Origin: Levilactobacillus huananensis | GTDB lineage: Bacteria; Bacillota; Bacilli; Lactobacillales; Lactobacillaceae | DNA: 64,000 bases | Direction of reading: 5' to 3' | Assembly (NCBI RefSeq): GCF_003946145.1 | Contig: NZ_RHOC01000004.1 | Location: 62,001-126,000, forward strand | Shown here: in pieces, positions 16,664-25,265 of the stretch | Layout of the letters: each line of letters begins with the position of its first letter | How positions within the stretch are numbered: the first letter of the stretch is position 1 | The notes under the pieces: generated by a model | The model's input: only the letters and a program-made list of their open reading frames with translations | What the model was told of the DNA's origin: nothing | The model's database searches: none | Position numbers and translations under genes: made by a program

Positions 16664-16974
16664 CGCGTTTTATCAGCAGTTACACAATTATTTATATTGC
16701 AAGTTTCATGACTGCATCACTGACCGGCCGTCGATACCATGATCGGTCACCCCCCTTGGCGAAAAAGGAGATTTTTAACCGCTTTCATGTTAAAATCGTC
16801 CGCCACTTATCGCATGATAACGCTAATCAGTAACCGTTTACCGCTGTTAATCACCTGTGCCTAATCCGTACTGGGATCCCCCCTAAATGACCACCAAAGT
16901 TAATTATCTAGCCACTTCTGCAAAAGAGTTACATTTTGCTTGCTTACAAACTGACTGGTGACTATGATTAACAC

Positions 16975-17126
16975 TAGTTAGTTCGTGATACGTTCTGACC
17001 TTAAGCACTGTGATAGAAGTTAGGAATCACTGTCTATAGATGCACTCCCCCCAAAACAAGTGATTTATTAACAAATTCCTAAAATATGGCCTTGAGCGAT
17101 CCGCATGTCGCTTGAGGCTTTTCTTT
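16975..17126 (+). ncRNA. Candidate C-rich small RNA 1
   Basis: Promoter TTGCTT (16940-16945), 17 bp, TATGAT (16963-16968), then about 150 nt ending in a Rho-independent terminator (GCCTTGAGCGA / TCGCTTGAGGC, 17089-17118, then TTTTCTTTT). A hairpin GTGAT / ATCAC precedes the unpaired motif GCACTCCCCCCAAAA. The motif is shared with the candidate at 18405. No open frame with a ribosome site. C-rich single-stranded patches are typical of Firmicute sRNAs that pair with Shine-Dalgarno sequences. Confidence 0.5.
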
Positions 17127-17142
17127 TGCCCTTTTTTCAATA

Positions 17143-17175
17143 AAAATAAAAAAGACACCCTTAAAGTAGATGTCT
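17143..17175 (-). terminator. Terminator overlapping the dedA stop codon
   Basis: On the minus strand AGACATC pairs with GGTGTCT and runs into T6-A-T5. Confidence 0.65.
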
Positions 17176-17809
17176 ACGTGCGCTGACGCCAGGCTGTTAG
17201 GCCACGTTTCACCATGACTGGTATCACCATCAGTACCAAGAATAACCAGGTAAAATTCTGTCGAATGAAGGGCGTATTGCCGAAGAAGTAGCCCACGGCG
17301 CAACAACTAAAGACCCACAAGAAGCTTCCGAGTAAGTTGTAAATCCGAAATTGACGCCAGGCCATGTCTGCCGTCCCAGCCATAATGGGAACGAAGAGCC
17401 CAACGAAGGGAATGAAACGCCCAATCAACAGCGTTTCGCCTTCATTATTGGTAAAGGACGTGGTGGCCTCAGCAACCTTCTGGTCTGGTAACCGCGCGAT
17501 CAGTCTGGCCTGCCGGTCATGCCACCGAATGGTGGTCAGGTACTTGATGGCCGATCCCAGGGTGGCCGCCATCGTAAATATCACAATTAACCACCAAATA
17601 TTCAGCTCTGACGCTGGTGCGGCCGCGATCGATCCCACCATAAATAACAATGATTGACCGGGAATAAAGGAAAAGATCAGCATTCCCGACTCTAAAAAAA
17701 TAAGAAAGAATAGCACCGGGTAGATCCCAGTCCCCAATTGATTGGTCAGAGGAACCAGGACACTCAGCGGATGCCAGATGATCGCCCAGATTTCAGCGAG
17801 TAATGTCAT
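17174..17809 (-). CDS. DedA-family membrane protein
   Basis: 211 aa, about five hydrophobic segments. Family landmarks: FFLIFLESGMLIFSFIPGQS, with the E-x-G...P-G-x-S re-entrant loop, and GRFIPFVGLFVPIMAGTADM, with the R-F-x-P and G motif. DedA proteins are putative undecaprenyl-phosphate or phospholipid translocases linked to membrane homeostasis. GGAGG lies 7 bp before the ATG. It stands alone between two gene-poor stretches that each carry an sRNA candidate. Confidence 0.88.
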   Translation of the reverse strand: MTLLAEIWAIIWHPLSVLVPLTNQLGTGIYPVLFFLIFLESGMLIFSFIPGQSLLFMVGSIAAAPASELNIWWLIVIFTMAATLGSAIKYLTTIRWHDRQARLIARLPDQKVAEATTSFTNNEGETLLIGRFIPFVGLFVPIMAGTADMAWRQFRIYNLLGSFLWVFSCCAVGYFFGNTPFIRQNFTWLFLVLMVIPVMVKRGLTAWRQRT

Positions 17810-17826
17810 GTTACGACCTCCATGAT

Positions 17827-18404
17827 TAATCGGGACTAAATCTCCAAATTAATCCAATATCTATAAACCATTAACAGGTGGCTATTGTAACTTTAATCAC
17901 GACAAATAGCCGATTTTTGTTTCTTTTGATGCGTAAAATGTAAATAATAGTTAAGACGTCTAATCATTTTTCAATTCTCCAAGTAAGGTAACACGGTCGT
18001 GTTAGGCGACCATCCGTTACAAAACCTTCACGAAACTTAGTTATCACTGATGGCCAACGTCCTTTACAAAAACTCCGTAAAAACAGTGCCTCACAGTTGG
18101 AAAAGTGTCGCTAAGTCCCGTCCTTACTATCCCGCGGTCTATTATACGGTTATTTCCAGCAAAAACCGCGCTTTTCTTCAACAAAAAATGGCCGTCGAAT
18201 ATTTTTCGACGGTCGTCAGCCCTTATTCCTCAGGCCTTTAACACGATTATATTTTGTGTCTATTTCTCTAATATTTGTGCCCCAACATTTTTAATCGACT
18301 TGCTCATTCATTCCTAGAAGCGACTTAAAAAAGCCGCTAACCAGTTATTAGTAAATTTATGAAACCAATCAATTGCGCCTAATCTTGCCAGGGGGTACAC
18401 TACA
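17827..18404. other. Long AT-richer non-coding stretch
   Basis: No convincing gene. It carries dedA promoter sequences on the minus strand, a minus-strand terminator at 18183-18216, a weak inverted repeat near 18132-18171 (CGGT / ACCG), and the promoter of sRNA candidate 2 at its right end. Short open frames here lack ribosome sites. Confidence 0.5.
18183..18216 (-). terminator. Minus-strand terminator in gene-free DNA
   Basis: CCGTCGAA (18192-18199) / TTCGACGG (18205-18212), followed on the minus strand by ATTTTTTG. The nearest minus-strand gene upstream is degV, 590 bp away, so either degV has a very long 3' UTR or an unseen RNA ends here. Confidence 0.65.
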
Positions 18405-18554
18405 AGCAAGTTAGTAGCAACGACGCTGCTAGCTGCGTTGCATCAATTCTTATTACTCTTTTTACGAGCAGCAATTAGCACTCCCCCAAAGTTTCTAAGA
18501 AACCTGCTCGTATCCCCCCTCAAGCCGCGATAGTTCGATATCGTGGCTTTTTTG
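18405..18554 (+). ncRNA. Candidate C-rich small RNA 2
   Basis: Possible promoter TTGCGC, 17 bp, TACACT. Then a GCAACG / CGTTGC hairpin; an 8-bp perfect stem ACGAGCAG (18464-18471) / CTGCTCGT (18504-18511) whose loop carries GCACTCCCCCAAA and a small GTTTC / GAAAC hairpin; a free ATCCCCCCTC; and a terminator AAGCCGCGATA / TATCGTGGCTT with T6. About 150 nt with no reading frame. It shares GCACTCCCCC(C)AAA with candidate 1 and the same strand. Confidence 0.6.
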
Positions 18555-18555
18555 T

Positions 18556-18801
18556 GCCACTGGTGAAGGGGCTTCTCCCCCGTCTGCGTCACCTAACCAG
18601 ACTCGTTGCAACCAGGCTTAGCCTAAACAACGTCTGCTAGGAAGTCTATCTAGGTCGGTCTTAGCCGGTCAAAAGGCAAGCATCATCCATGGTTCACCAT
18701 CCCCGTTAGGAAACTAACCTCCGCAACTAGGGGATGGCGAAACCGTGTTGCTTTCGCCATCAATGTCACCGCGAGTCGTCCTTTGCCACCTCGCGGCAGA
18801 A
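18556..18801 (-). other. Dense hairpin region 3' of degV
   Basis: Perfect stems: GATGGCGAAA (18733-18742) / TTTCGCCATC (18752-18761), CCGCGAG (18769-18775) / CTCGCGG (18790-18796), CCATCCCC (18697-18704) / GGGGATGG (18730-18737) with GTTAG / CTAAC inside, and AGGCT / AGCCT. The first and third stems share GATGG and exclude each other. No T-run follows any of them. The minus strand would be the degV 3' UTR. Confidence 0.55.
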
Positions 18802-19656
18802 CTAGTCCAACACCTGAACCCCAACGCCAATCAGTCCTGGCCCCGTGTGTACCCCCAGTGCAGGCGACACATCCCCAGCATACCAGTCCTCCACGTTCGG
18901 ATGGGCGGCTTTTAAGGCCGTTAAAACGCGCTCTCGCAGGTCCGGGTCGGCCCCGTCACAGACGGCCACGTTAACCCGTTTAGCGGTGCCAATGGCGTTA
19001 TTAACGAGCTCTAACAGCTTGCCTAGGGTTCGTTTGGTCCCACGAACCTTGGCGATTGGGTAATAGATCCCCTCTTCATCACACGAAATAATCGGCTTTA
19101 CATTTAAGAGTGTGCCGGCCATCCCGGCAACCTTGCCAATTCGACCACCAGCCTGAAGGTATTTCAGGGATGGCACATAGAAGAAGACCTTCGTCTGGGC
19201 AGTCACCCGTTCCACTTCCGCCACAATCTCATCAAAAGATTTGCCAGCATCACGTAACTGAGCCGCATAAATAGCCGCAAATCCACTTCCGATCCCGACA
19301 CTGCGGGTATTGATAACGTGTACCGTCAGATCGGTATCGGCGGCCAATAGCTGTGTCTCCTGGTAGGTGCCAGACAGAGCCGCCGAGATACAAACCGCAA
19401 TCACATGCGTGTAGCCAGATTCCTGAATCCGTTCCAGCGCGTCCATGATGTGCTTACCCGTGGGACTCGCTGTGGTGGCCTTCTCGTTGGCTTGGCGTCG
19501 ATAGAATTCGGTTGGGGTGATGGTGACACGGTCCTCGTAGGCCCGATCGCGGAAAATCACATTCATCGGCATTAAGGCCATGTCCGCCGCTTCAAGCACT
19601 GCGGCTGGAACGTCGGAACATGAGTCCACCAAAATGGCAATCTTTTCTTGTGACAT
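18802..19656 (-). CDS. DegV family fatty-acid-binding protein
   Basis: 284 aa, full length. An N-terminal EDD/DegV domain begins IAILVDSCSDVP; TASPTGKHIMDAL and ISAALSGTYQ are the ligand-contact motifs (Thr and Ser around the bound acyl carboxylate). The C-terminal half contains VKPIISCDEEG. DegV/FakB proteins present fatty acids to the FakA kinase for phospholipid synthesis. GAGG lies 8 bp before the ATG. Which FakB subtype it is cannot be read from sequence. Confidence 0.9.
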   Translation of the reverse strand: MSQEKIAILVDSCSDVPAAVLEAADMALMPMNVIFRDRAYEDRVTITPTEFYRRQANEKATTASPTGKHIMDALERIQESGYTHVIAVCISAALSGTYQETQLLAADTDLTVHVINTRSVGIGSGFAAIYAAQLRDAGKSFDEIVAEVERVTAQTKVFFYVPSLKYLQAGGRIGKVAGMAGTLLNVKPIISCDEEGIYYPIAKVRGTKRTLGKLLELVNNAIGTAKRVNVAVCDGADPDLRERVLTALKAAHPNVEDWYAGDVSPALGVHTGPGLIGVGVQVLD

Positions 19657-20260
19657 GACTGTTACCTCGTTTCTCCTAGTATCGTTCTTGGATAATAATC
19701 GTAATTATAACGCAATTACCTAGTTATTGAAACTAGATCATCTATTGTTTGTTCTGGAAGTCCCTTTACCAAGCAGTTAATTTGCCTTCGCCAAGACAGC
19801 CAATTCTAAAGTTTCCCCCTATACTGAGTGCAATTAAAAAATATTTTAGCTATCATCTATCATTTTTCTCTAATTCAGGCATTCGTTATTTCTGTTCAAC
19901 CTGACCAAGCCACCTGTCGGAACTCCCCTCACCGACAAACGCAACGGCCACGTCTGGCAACCATGAAACCGGACTCAGAAAAAAAAGAGGCGCAAGATGA
20001 CCATAAACCGTGAGCGACTTAAAAGACAACTTTTTATAAAAATAAATGTTTGGGCGACCAAAATTAATCCCCCTCAAGGTTGACATTGCGGCTCAATAGC
20101 CTATACTTACGGATGGAATCAAAGTCTGTCGTACGACCCAGTCTCACGTAATTGCTCTTATTCGCACCGTTTCGACTGGGACTTCTCCGGACTTTATAGG
20201 AAAGACAGAAGTCACTCGACTGCCTGAATTTCTAAGCCAATAGAAAAGAGGGATTTTTTT
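19657..20260. other. Intergenic region with mntH promoter and leader
   Basis: No gene supported. The right part holds the mntH promoter (20080-20107) and a ~150-nt leader with short inverted repeats (AGTC / GACT, GACTT / AAGTC). I saw no match to the yybP-ykoY manganese riboswitch core. The left part is AT-rich upstream DNA of degV. Confidence 0.5.
20080..20107 (+). promoter_or_regulatory. mntH promoter
   Basis: Perfect -35 TTGACA, 16-bp spacer, -10 TATACT, predicting a start near 20114 and a leader of about 147 nt. Confidence 0.7.
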
Positions 20261-21637
20261 ATGAAGAATCACGAATCCGATCCAAAGTCCAAGCACCATA
20301 TGCTCCAATCCACTGGCGGCGACCAGAAGAGTCTCGACGAAGTTAACGGGACTGTCGAGGTCCCGCAAAATGCCGGTTTCTGGCGTACCCTGATGGCCTA
20401 TACCGGTCCGGGTGCCCTGATTGCCGTAGGGTATATGGACCCCGGTAACTGGATTACCTCCATCGCCGGTGGTGCCAACTACAAGTATGCGTTACTAACC
20501 GTGGTCTTGCTCTCCAGTCTGGTCGCCATGCTCTTACAAGCCATGTCAGCTAGACTCGGGATTGTGACCGGGAAGGATTTAGCGCAACTCACTCGAGAGC
20601 GAACCGGTAAGAAGACCGGTTTCTTCCTCTGGGTCGTGACTGAACTCGCCATCATGGCCACCGATATTGCTGAAATCATCGGTTCAGCCATCGCCCTGAA
20701 GTTGTTATTCGGCTTCCCGTTAATTGTCGGGATTCTGATTACCACCGCTGACGTCTTAATCCTCTTGATCCTGATGAAACTCGGATTCAGAAAGATTGAA
20801 GCCATTGTGGCAACCTTGGTTGCCGTCATCCTCTTCGTCTTCTTATATGAAGTTATCTTAGCCCAACCAAATGTTGGCCAGATGCTGAAGGGGTACCTTC
20901 CTTCCAGTAAAGTGGTGACCAATCAAGGTATGCTCTACCTATCCTTAGGGATTGTCGGGGCAACTGTGATGCCTCATGACTTGTACCTGGGGTCATCCAT
21001 TTCACAAACTCGGAATTTCGATCGGAAAGATCGGAAGAGTGTGGCCAAGGCCATCCGCTTCACCACGATTGATTCCAACATCCAATTGACGTTAGCCTTC
21101 GTTGTGAACAGTTTGCTCCTGATCTTAGGAGCCGCCCTCTTCTTCGGAACCAACAGTGACTTGGGCCGGTTCGTCGACCTGTTCAACGCTTTAAGCGACA
21201 GTAAGATTGTCGGTGCGATTGCCAGTCCAATCCTGAGTATGCTATTTGCTTTAGCCTTACTGGCTTCCGGTCAAAGTTCCACAATTACGGGGACCCTGGC
21301 TGGTCAAATCATCATGGAAGGCTTTATTAACCTGAAGATGCCACTCTGGGCACAACGGGTAATCACCCGACTTCTTTCAGTGACACCAGTGGTGATCTTC
21401 GCCATTTACTACCATGGTAATGAAGCAAAGATTGAAAACCTGTTGACACTCTCACAAGTATTCTTGAGTATTGCGTTACCGTTCGCCATGATTCCACTGG
21501 TGATGTTCACCAGTAGCAAGGACCTCATGGGTGAGTTCGTCAATAAGACGTGGTCACGAATCCTTGGCTGGATCATTGCGGTAATTCTAATCATCTTAAA
21601 CATCTACCTCATCTTAAATACGTTACATCTCGCCTAA
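20261..21637 (+). CDS. mntH: Nramp-family Mn(II)/H+ symporter
   Basis: 458 aa, eleven membrane helices, soluble N-terminal ~40 residues. Metal-site motifs: GYMDPGNW in helix 1 and [12 protein letters not shown] in helix 6. Imports manganese, which lactobacilli use for oxygen defence. AGAGGG lies 8 bp before the ATG. It has its own strong promoter and terminator. A His/Lys-rich N-terminus (SDPKSKHHM) is unremarkable for the family. Confidence 0.95.
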   Translation: MKNHESDPKSKHHMLQSTGGDQKSLDEVNGTVEVPQNAGFWRTLMAYTGPGALIAVGYMDPGNWITSIAGGANYKYALLTVVLLSSLVAMLLQAMSARLGIVTGKDLAQLTRERTGKKTGFFLWVVTELAIMATDIAEIIGSAIALKLLFGFPLIVGILITTADVLILLILMKLGFRKIEAIVATLVAVILFVFLYEVILAQPNVGQMLKGYLPSSKVVTNQGMLYLSLGIVGATVMPHDLYLGSSISQTRNFDRKDRKSVAKAIRFTTIDSNIQLTLAFVVNSLLLILGAALFFGTNSDLGRFVDLFNALSDSKIVGAIASPILSMLFALALLASGQSSTITGTLAGQIIMEGFINLKMPLWAQRVITRLLSVTPVVIFAIYYHGNEAKIENLLTLSQVFLSIALPFAMIPLVMFTSSKDLMGEFVNKTWSRILGWIIAVILIILNIYLILNTLHLA

Positions 21638-21649
21638 ACCTGACGAGTC

Positions 21650-21680
21650 GCCCGGCCGCCTTGGCCGGGCTTTTCTTTTA
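21650..21680 (+). terminator. Terminator after mntH
   Basis: GCCCGGCC / GGCCGGGC perfect 8-bp stem, then TTTTCTTTT. Confidence 0.9.
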
Positions 21681-21762
21681 CCGTTAGTTTGCCTCCAGTC
21701 TTACTAACCATTGACTTCTCCGTACTCACCAGCTATAACTAAGAAAAAAGCGAGGTGGTCTC

Positions 21763-22293
21763 ATGACTGATTATCGAGTTTCTAAAACCATTGTCCTCAA
21801 GTCTCCAACGCCAGACGATGCACCGGCGTTGTTCGAGCTCGTCGATGCCGACCGGCAGACCTTACGCCAGTGGTTGCCTTGGGCGGATGATACCGAAACG
21901 GTAGCAGACGAGGCAGCCTTTCTGCGCGTTTGTCAGCGCCACATGGTGAGTGGTGAACTCTGGCTGGCCGTTATTTGGGTCAATAATCGACCGGCAGGCA
22001 TGATTGACCTACACAACATCCATGATGGTCAGGCCGAGGTCGGTTACTGGCTCGGGAACGTCTTTCAAGGCCGCGGTATCATGACACAGTGCCTTAAGAC
22101 GGTCGAACAGATTGGCTTTGCCGTCCTTCACCTACGCAAGCTATTTCTGTTGGCAGCGAGTGCCAACTTCGCCAGTCAGGGTGTGGCTAAGCGCCGACAC
22201 TTTCAAGTAGAAGGTCGCTTGCGTCAACAGATTCCCGATAATCATGACGGGTATCGAGATGCTGTATTATTTGCAAAGTTAGCCTCTGACTAA
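21763..22293 (+). CDS. GNAT acetyltransferase, RimJ/RimL type
   Basis: 176 aa. It opens with the RimL pattern (LKSPTPDDAPALFELVDADR, LRQWLPWAD). A beta-4/5 region AEVGYWLGNVFQGRGIMTQC carries the acetyl-CoA pyrophosphate loop (Q-G-R-G). Likely Nα-acetylation of a ribosomal protein or a small substrate; the acceptor cannot be assigned. The usual FVxEG... end is modified (FQVEGRLRQQI) but intact. GAGGTGG precedes the ATG. Confidence 0.85.
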   Translation: MTDYRVSKTIVLKSPTPDDAPALFELVDADRQTLRQWLPWADDTETVADEAAFLRVCQRHMVSGELWLAVIWVNNRPAGMIDLHNIHDGQAEVGYWLGNVFQGRGIMTQCLKTVEQIGFAVLHLRKLFLLAASANFASQGVAKRRHFQVEGRLRQQIPDNHDGYRDAVLFAKLASD

Positions 22294-22311
22294 TTTCTTT
22301 TAGCGCAATTT

Positions 22312-22353
22312 AAAGGCAGTGTGGTCCCAAAATGGACGCACACTGCCTTTTTT
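22312..22353 (+). terminator. Terminator after the RimL-type gene
   Basis: AAAGGCAGTGTG / CACACTGCCTTT perfect 12-bp stem with T6. Confidence 0.88.
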
Positions 22354-22376
22354 AATTTCTTTGAATTTACGTGGCC

Positions 22377-22497
22377 GAAACGTGTCAGCTAGGGCAGCCA
22401 ACTCCGCTTAACTCCGTCAAGAAAGTCATCCAGGTTCGAGATGATTCCCTTGGCGACGTTCATGCTTGCCAGCTAATCGCCCTGGCTGACACGCTTA
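22377..22497 (-). repeat. Dispersed nested-hairpin element, copy B
   Basis: GAAACGTG (22377-22384), ACTCCGCTTAACTCC, and GACGTTCATGCTT...CTAATCGCCC. Outer stem: CGTGTCAGC-T-AGGGC (22381-22395) pairs with GCCCT-G-GCTGACACG (22479-22493), 15 bp with one T-G pair. An inner stem TCATC / GATGA lies between. It sits just after the stop of the minus-strand gene at 22504. Confidence 0.75.
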
Positions 22498-22503
22498 CTA
22501 CGA

Positions 22504-23253
22504 CTAGGCTCTTTGCCCACCGTCCACCGTAAACTCGGCACCATTAGCGAATGAAGATTCGTCGCTACCTAGGTAGACACAAACTTCACCGATGTCCTGT
22601 GGCTTGCCTAAGTGACCCACTGGCACCGTCTTGGTGATTTGTTCCTTAGCGGCTGCGGGGATGATGGCCGTGTCAATCCAGCCTGGATGAACGGAGTTAA
22701 CACGGATATCAATCCCGCGTTGGGCTAAGTTCAAGGCCGTCGCGTGGCTCAACATCCGACTTCCACCCTTGCTAGCAGAGTAAGCTGGCGCCATTGGTAG
22801 CCCGATCAACCCGGCAACTGAGGACACATTAATGATGGACCCCTTGGCGTCGTTGGTCTTCTGCATCGTCTTGATAGCGGCCTTTTCACCTAAGAAGTTA
22901 GCCGTCAGGTTGATGTCAATAACCTTCTGCCAGTCAGCTAATGACAGGTCTTCAATGGCCGTGTTAGGGCCTCCAATACCGGCATTGTTAACCAGAATAT
23001 CTAGTTTACCAAATTTTTCAATGGTTGCATCGATAACCTTTTGCCAGTCGGCTTCCTTGGCAACATCTTGTTGCACGAAGAGACTCACGTCATCCCCGAA
23101 CTTTTCGACAGCTGCATGACCGCCATCAACGTTATGGTTAGCGGTGATCACAACCTTGGCTCCCTCGCGAACGTAGCACTCTGCGATACCGAGGCCGATT
23201 CCAGCAACCCCACCGGTAATAATGGCAACTTTACCCTTTAAACGATCAGTCAT
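22504..23253 (-). CDS. SDR-family alcohol dehydrogenase, R-specific ADH type
   Basis: 249 aa. Glycine motif [20 protein letters not shown], catalytic Ser in INVSSVAG and YSASK, followed by [11 protein letters not shown] and the C-terminal FTVDGGQRA. Closest remembered family is the lactobacillar R-specific alcohol dehydrogenase (LbRADH-like), which reduces ketones. The segment TANHNVDGG after the second strand has no Arg pair for the NADPH phosphate, so cofactor preference is open. AAAGGA precedes the ATG. Confidence 0.82.
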   Translation of the reverse strand: MTDRLKGKVAIITGGVAGIGLGIAECYVREGAKVVITANHNVDGGHAAVEKFGDDVSLFVQQDVAKEADWQKVIDATIEKFGKLDILVNNAGIGGPNTAIEDLSLADWQKVIDINLTANFLGEKAAIKTMQKTNDAKGSIINVSSVAGLIGLPMAPAYSASKGGSRMLSHATALNLAQRGIDIRVNSVHPGWIDTAIIPAAAKEQITKTVPVGHLGKPQDIGEVCVYLGSDESSFANGAEFTVDGGQRA

Positions 23254-23402
23254 ATCAAATCATCCTTTCAATCTTTTCTATTGTTCAGAATATCACACTC
23301 AACGGTTAGGGGAAAATAATTCTCTCACTTAATGGGTGATCGGCACTACTTGTTTGATGACTACCTTAATGACAGTACTTTTCATTTCAGACTTAATTTC
23401 CA

Positions 23403-23440
23403 ATAAAAAAATCCGAGACCTGCGCGCCCCGGATTTTTAG
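23403..23440 (-). terminator. Terminator after the aldehyde dehydrogenase gene
   Basis: AAATCCG / CGGATTT arms around a GC-rich loop, T7 on the minus strand. Confidence 0.75.
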
Positions 23441-23456
23441 TCTTTATTCGTTTAAA

Positions 23457-24872
23457 TTAAAACTTGTGGGCTAAGACTAAGCCACCCGTTTCATCATCAT
23501 TTGGATGGTCGCGCTTAACCACGAGTTCCTGGTTGACGAAGCTAAAGATCCCGCTCTGCCCGAGTTCACGGCCAAAACCAGACTTCTTGACACCACCGAA
23601 TTCAAGTTCCGGTAGGGAGCTGAAGAAGGTGTTGACAAAGACCATTCCCGTTTCAATTCGAGAGGCCAATTCTGCCCCATATTCGGCAGTGCCAGCAAAG
23701 ACGATACCACCTAAACCATAATCGGCATCGTTAGCCAAGGCGATAGCTGCATCGTCATCCTTAACCTTGTAAACCTGAGCAACGGGACCAAACATTTCCT
23801 TCCCGTATGCTGGATTATCCTTGGTAATATTGGTTAAGATCGTTGGCATGAAGAACTGACCATCGTCATCGATTGGGTCGTGAACGTAGTAAGCCGTTGC
23901 GCCACCAGCAATGGCTTCGTCGACTTGAGCCTGTAACTTGTCCTTGGCCCGCTTAGAATTCATTGGTGCTAACGTTGTCGATGGATCCATTGGATCGCCC
24001 ATCTTAACGGATGAGAAGGCGGCCTTCAAGGAAGCCAAGAATTCATCGTAATTGTTTTCGGTCACAATGAACCGCTTAGAAGACGTGCAGACCTGACCAG
24101 CGTTATATAAACGTGCCCGTGGTGCAATGGCATTGACATCAGCCATATTAGCATCGTGAGCGACGATGAAGGCGTCGACCCCACCCAATTCCATCGTGGT
24201 CTTCTTGAGGTGTTCACCAGCAACCTTGGCAACGGCAACTCCGCCACGTTCAGAGCCGGTTAAAGCAACCCCTTGAACCCGCTTGTCAGCAACGACATCG
24301 GAAACTTGGTCGTAGGATAAGAACAGATTGGTTAAAGCCCCTTCAGGCGCTCCTGCCCGCCGAACAGCGTCTTCGAAAGCCAAGGCTGAAGCTGGCGTAA
24401 TTGCGGCGTGCTTGTAAACGATTGGGTCACCCACGGCAAAGTTTGGTGCGAAGATCCGCATCATTTGGTAGTAAGGGAAGTTCCAAGGTTCCACAGCCAT
24501 CATGACACCCAGTGGATGGTTCTCCAATTGGGCTTCACCAGCAATAGACGCGATGGTCCGAGGCTTCAGAAGTTCCTCGGCGTGGTCGGCATAGTAGTCG
24601 GCAATCATCGCACACAGAATCACTTCACCCTTAGCTTCACCGATCAGCTTACCCATGTCCACCGTTAACACCTTAGCGAGACTATCCGTCTCATCTCTGA
24701 AAATCTGTGCCAACTTGTGGAGTACGGGAATACGACTGGATACGGGATCGTTCCGCCACTTCAAATAGAGTTTTTGTGCCTTTGCTAAACTTTCTTCGAC
24801 ATACTCAGGAGTTGCGTCCTCATAAGTCTTCACAACTTCATTGGTATAGGGATTGGTTGTTTGATAAGCCAT
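23457..24872 (-). CDS. NAD(P)-dependent succinate-semialdehyde dehydrogenase family
   Basis: 471 aa. Aldehyde dehydrogenase fold with the SSADH-like pattern: VEPWNFPYYQ, LTGSERGGVAVAK, catalytic Glu in MELGGVDAF, catalytic Cys in NAGQVCTSSKRFIV, and FGGVKKSGFGRELG near the end. Oxidises short semialdehydes or aldehydes to acids. Start at 24872 with AGGAGG 9 bp upstream; a longer in-frame start is rejected. The natural substrate is not settled by sequence, since the family also includes broad aldehyde dehydrogenases. Its neighbours do not form a GABA pathway. Confidence 0.88.
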   Translation of the reverse strand: MAYQTTNPYTNEVVKTYEDATPEYVEESLAKAQKLYLKWRNDPVSSRIPVLHKLAQIFRDETDSLAKVLTVDMGKLIGEAKGEVILCAMIADYYADHAEELLKPRTIASIAGEAQLENHPLGVMMAVEPWNFPYYQMMRIFAPNFAVGDPIVYKHAAITPASALAFEDAVRRAGAPEGALTNLFLSYDQVSDVVADKRVQGVALTGSERGGVAVAKVAGEHLKKTTMELGGVDAFIVAHDANMADVNAIAPRARLYNAGQVCTSSKRFIVTENNYDEFLASLKAAFSSVKMGDPMDPSTTLAPMNSKRAKDKLQAQVDEAIAGGATAYYVHDPIDDDGQFFMPTILTNITKDNPAYGKEMFGPVAQVYKVKDDDAAIALANDADYGLGGIVFAGTAEYGAELASRIETGMVFVNTFFSSLPELEFGGVKKSGFGRELGQSGIFSFVNQELVVKRDHPNDDETGGLVLAHKF

Positions 24873-25225
24873 TCTACTCTTCCTCCTTATCGGGGTCATC
24901 AGCGTTCACAAAGTAACCCCTTACATTTGCCACTATACCCTCATAGATTGCGGAACGCCAGTATTTCGTTTGTGACTTTTTATTCAAGCTATTTTGTGAA
25001 ATAGCACACGGATTTAAAGCGCTCTCATAAATTTCCAACAAAATTGGTCTATGACTGAATTCTGGGTAAAACCACGAGATCGTGACTGATTAATTCCCCT
25101 CAAGTATGACAGCTAAACCGGCAAATATGTTCAAACATCACAAGGGTTAGAAGGTTCGCCAATTGTTCAAACTAACCGACGACGCTTTACCCCTCCAGCC
25201 ACGTCCTTTGAAGATGTGGGACATC
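24873..25225. other. Upstream region of the aldehyde dehydrogenase gene
   Basis: No gene. Two copies of TGTTCAAAC (25128-25136 and 25164-25172) lie 36 bp apart, the first within ATGTTCAAACAT. GGTTAG / CTAACC could pair around the second. These may be regulator sites for the dehydrogenase or the flanking TetR, but I see no clear promoter linkage. Confidence 0.4.
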
Positions 25226-25256
25226 AAAAAAGCGACTCTCAAGATGAGAGTCGCTC
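25226..25256 (-). terminator. Terminator after the TetR gene
   Basis: AGCGACTCTC / GAGAGTCGCT perfect 10-bp stem with T6 on the minus strand. Confidence 0.9.
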
Positions 25257-25265
25257 CGTAAGCGT

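Noticed and set aside
16642-16833. 63-codon plus-strand open frame in the nox-dedA gap
   Set aside because: No ribosome site and no protein-like composition; the region reads better as non-coding with hairpins and C-tracts.
18783-18974. Pro/Arg-rich open frame over the 3' end of degV
   Set aside because: It is the antisense shadow of the degV gene and of the hairpin region, with no ribosome site.
19828-20013. 61-codon plus-strand frame upstream of mntH
   Set aside because: No ribosome site; composition is that of non-coding AT-rich DNA.
20108-20260. Manganese (yybP-ykoY) riboswitch in the mntH leader
   Set aside because: The leader is long enough, but the conserved core sequences of this class are not present.
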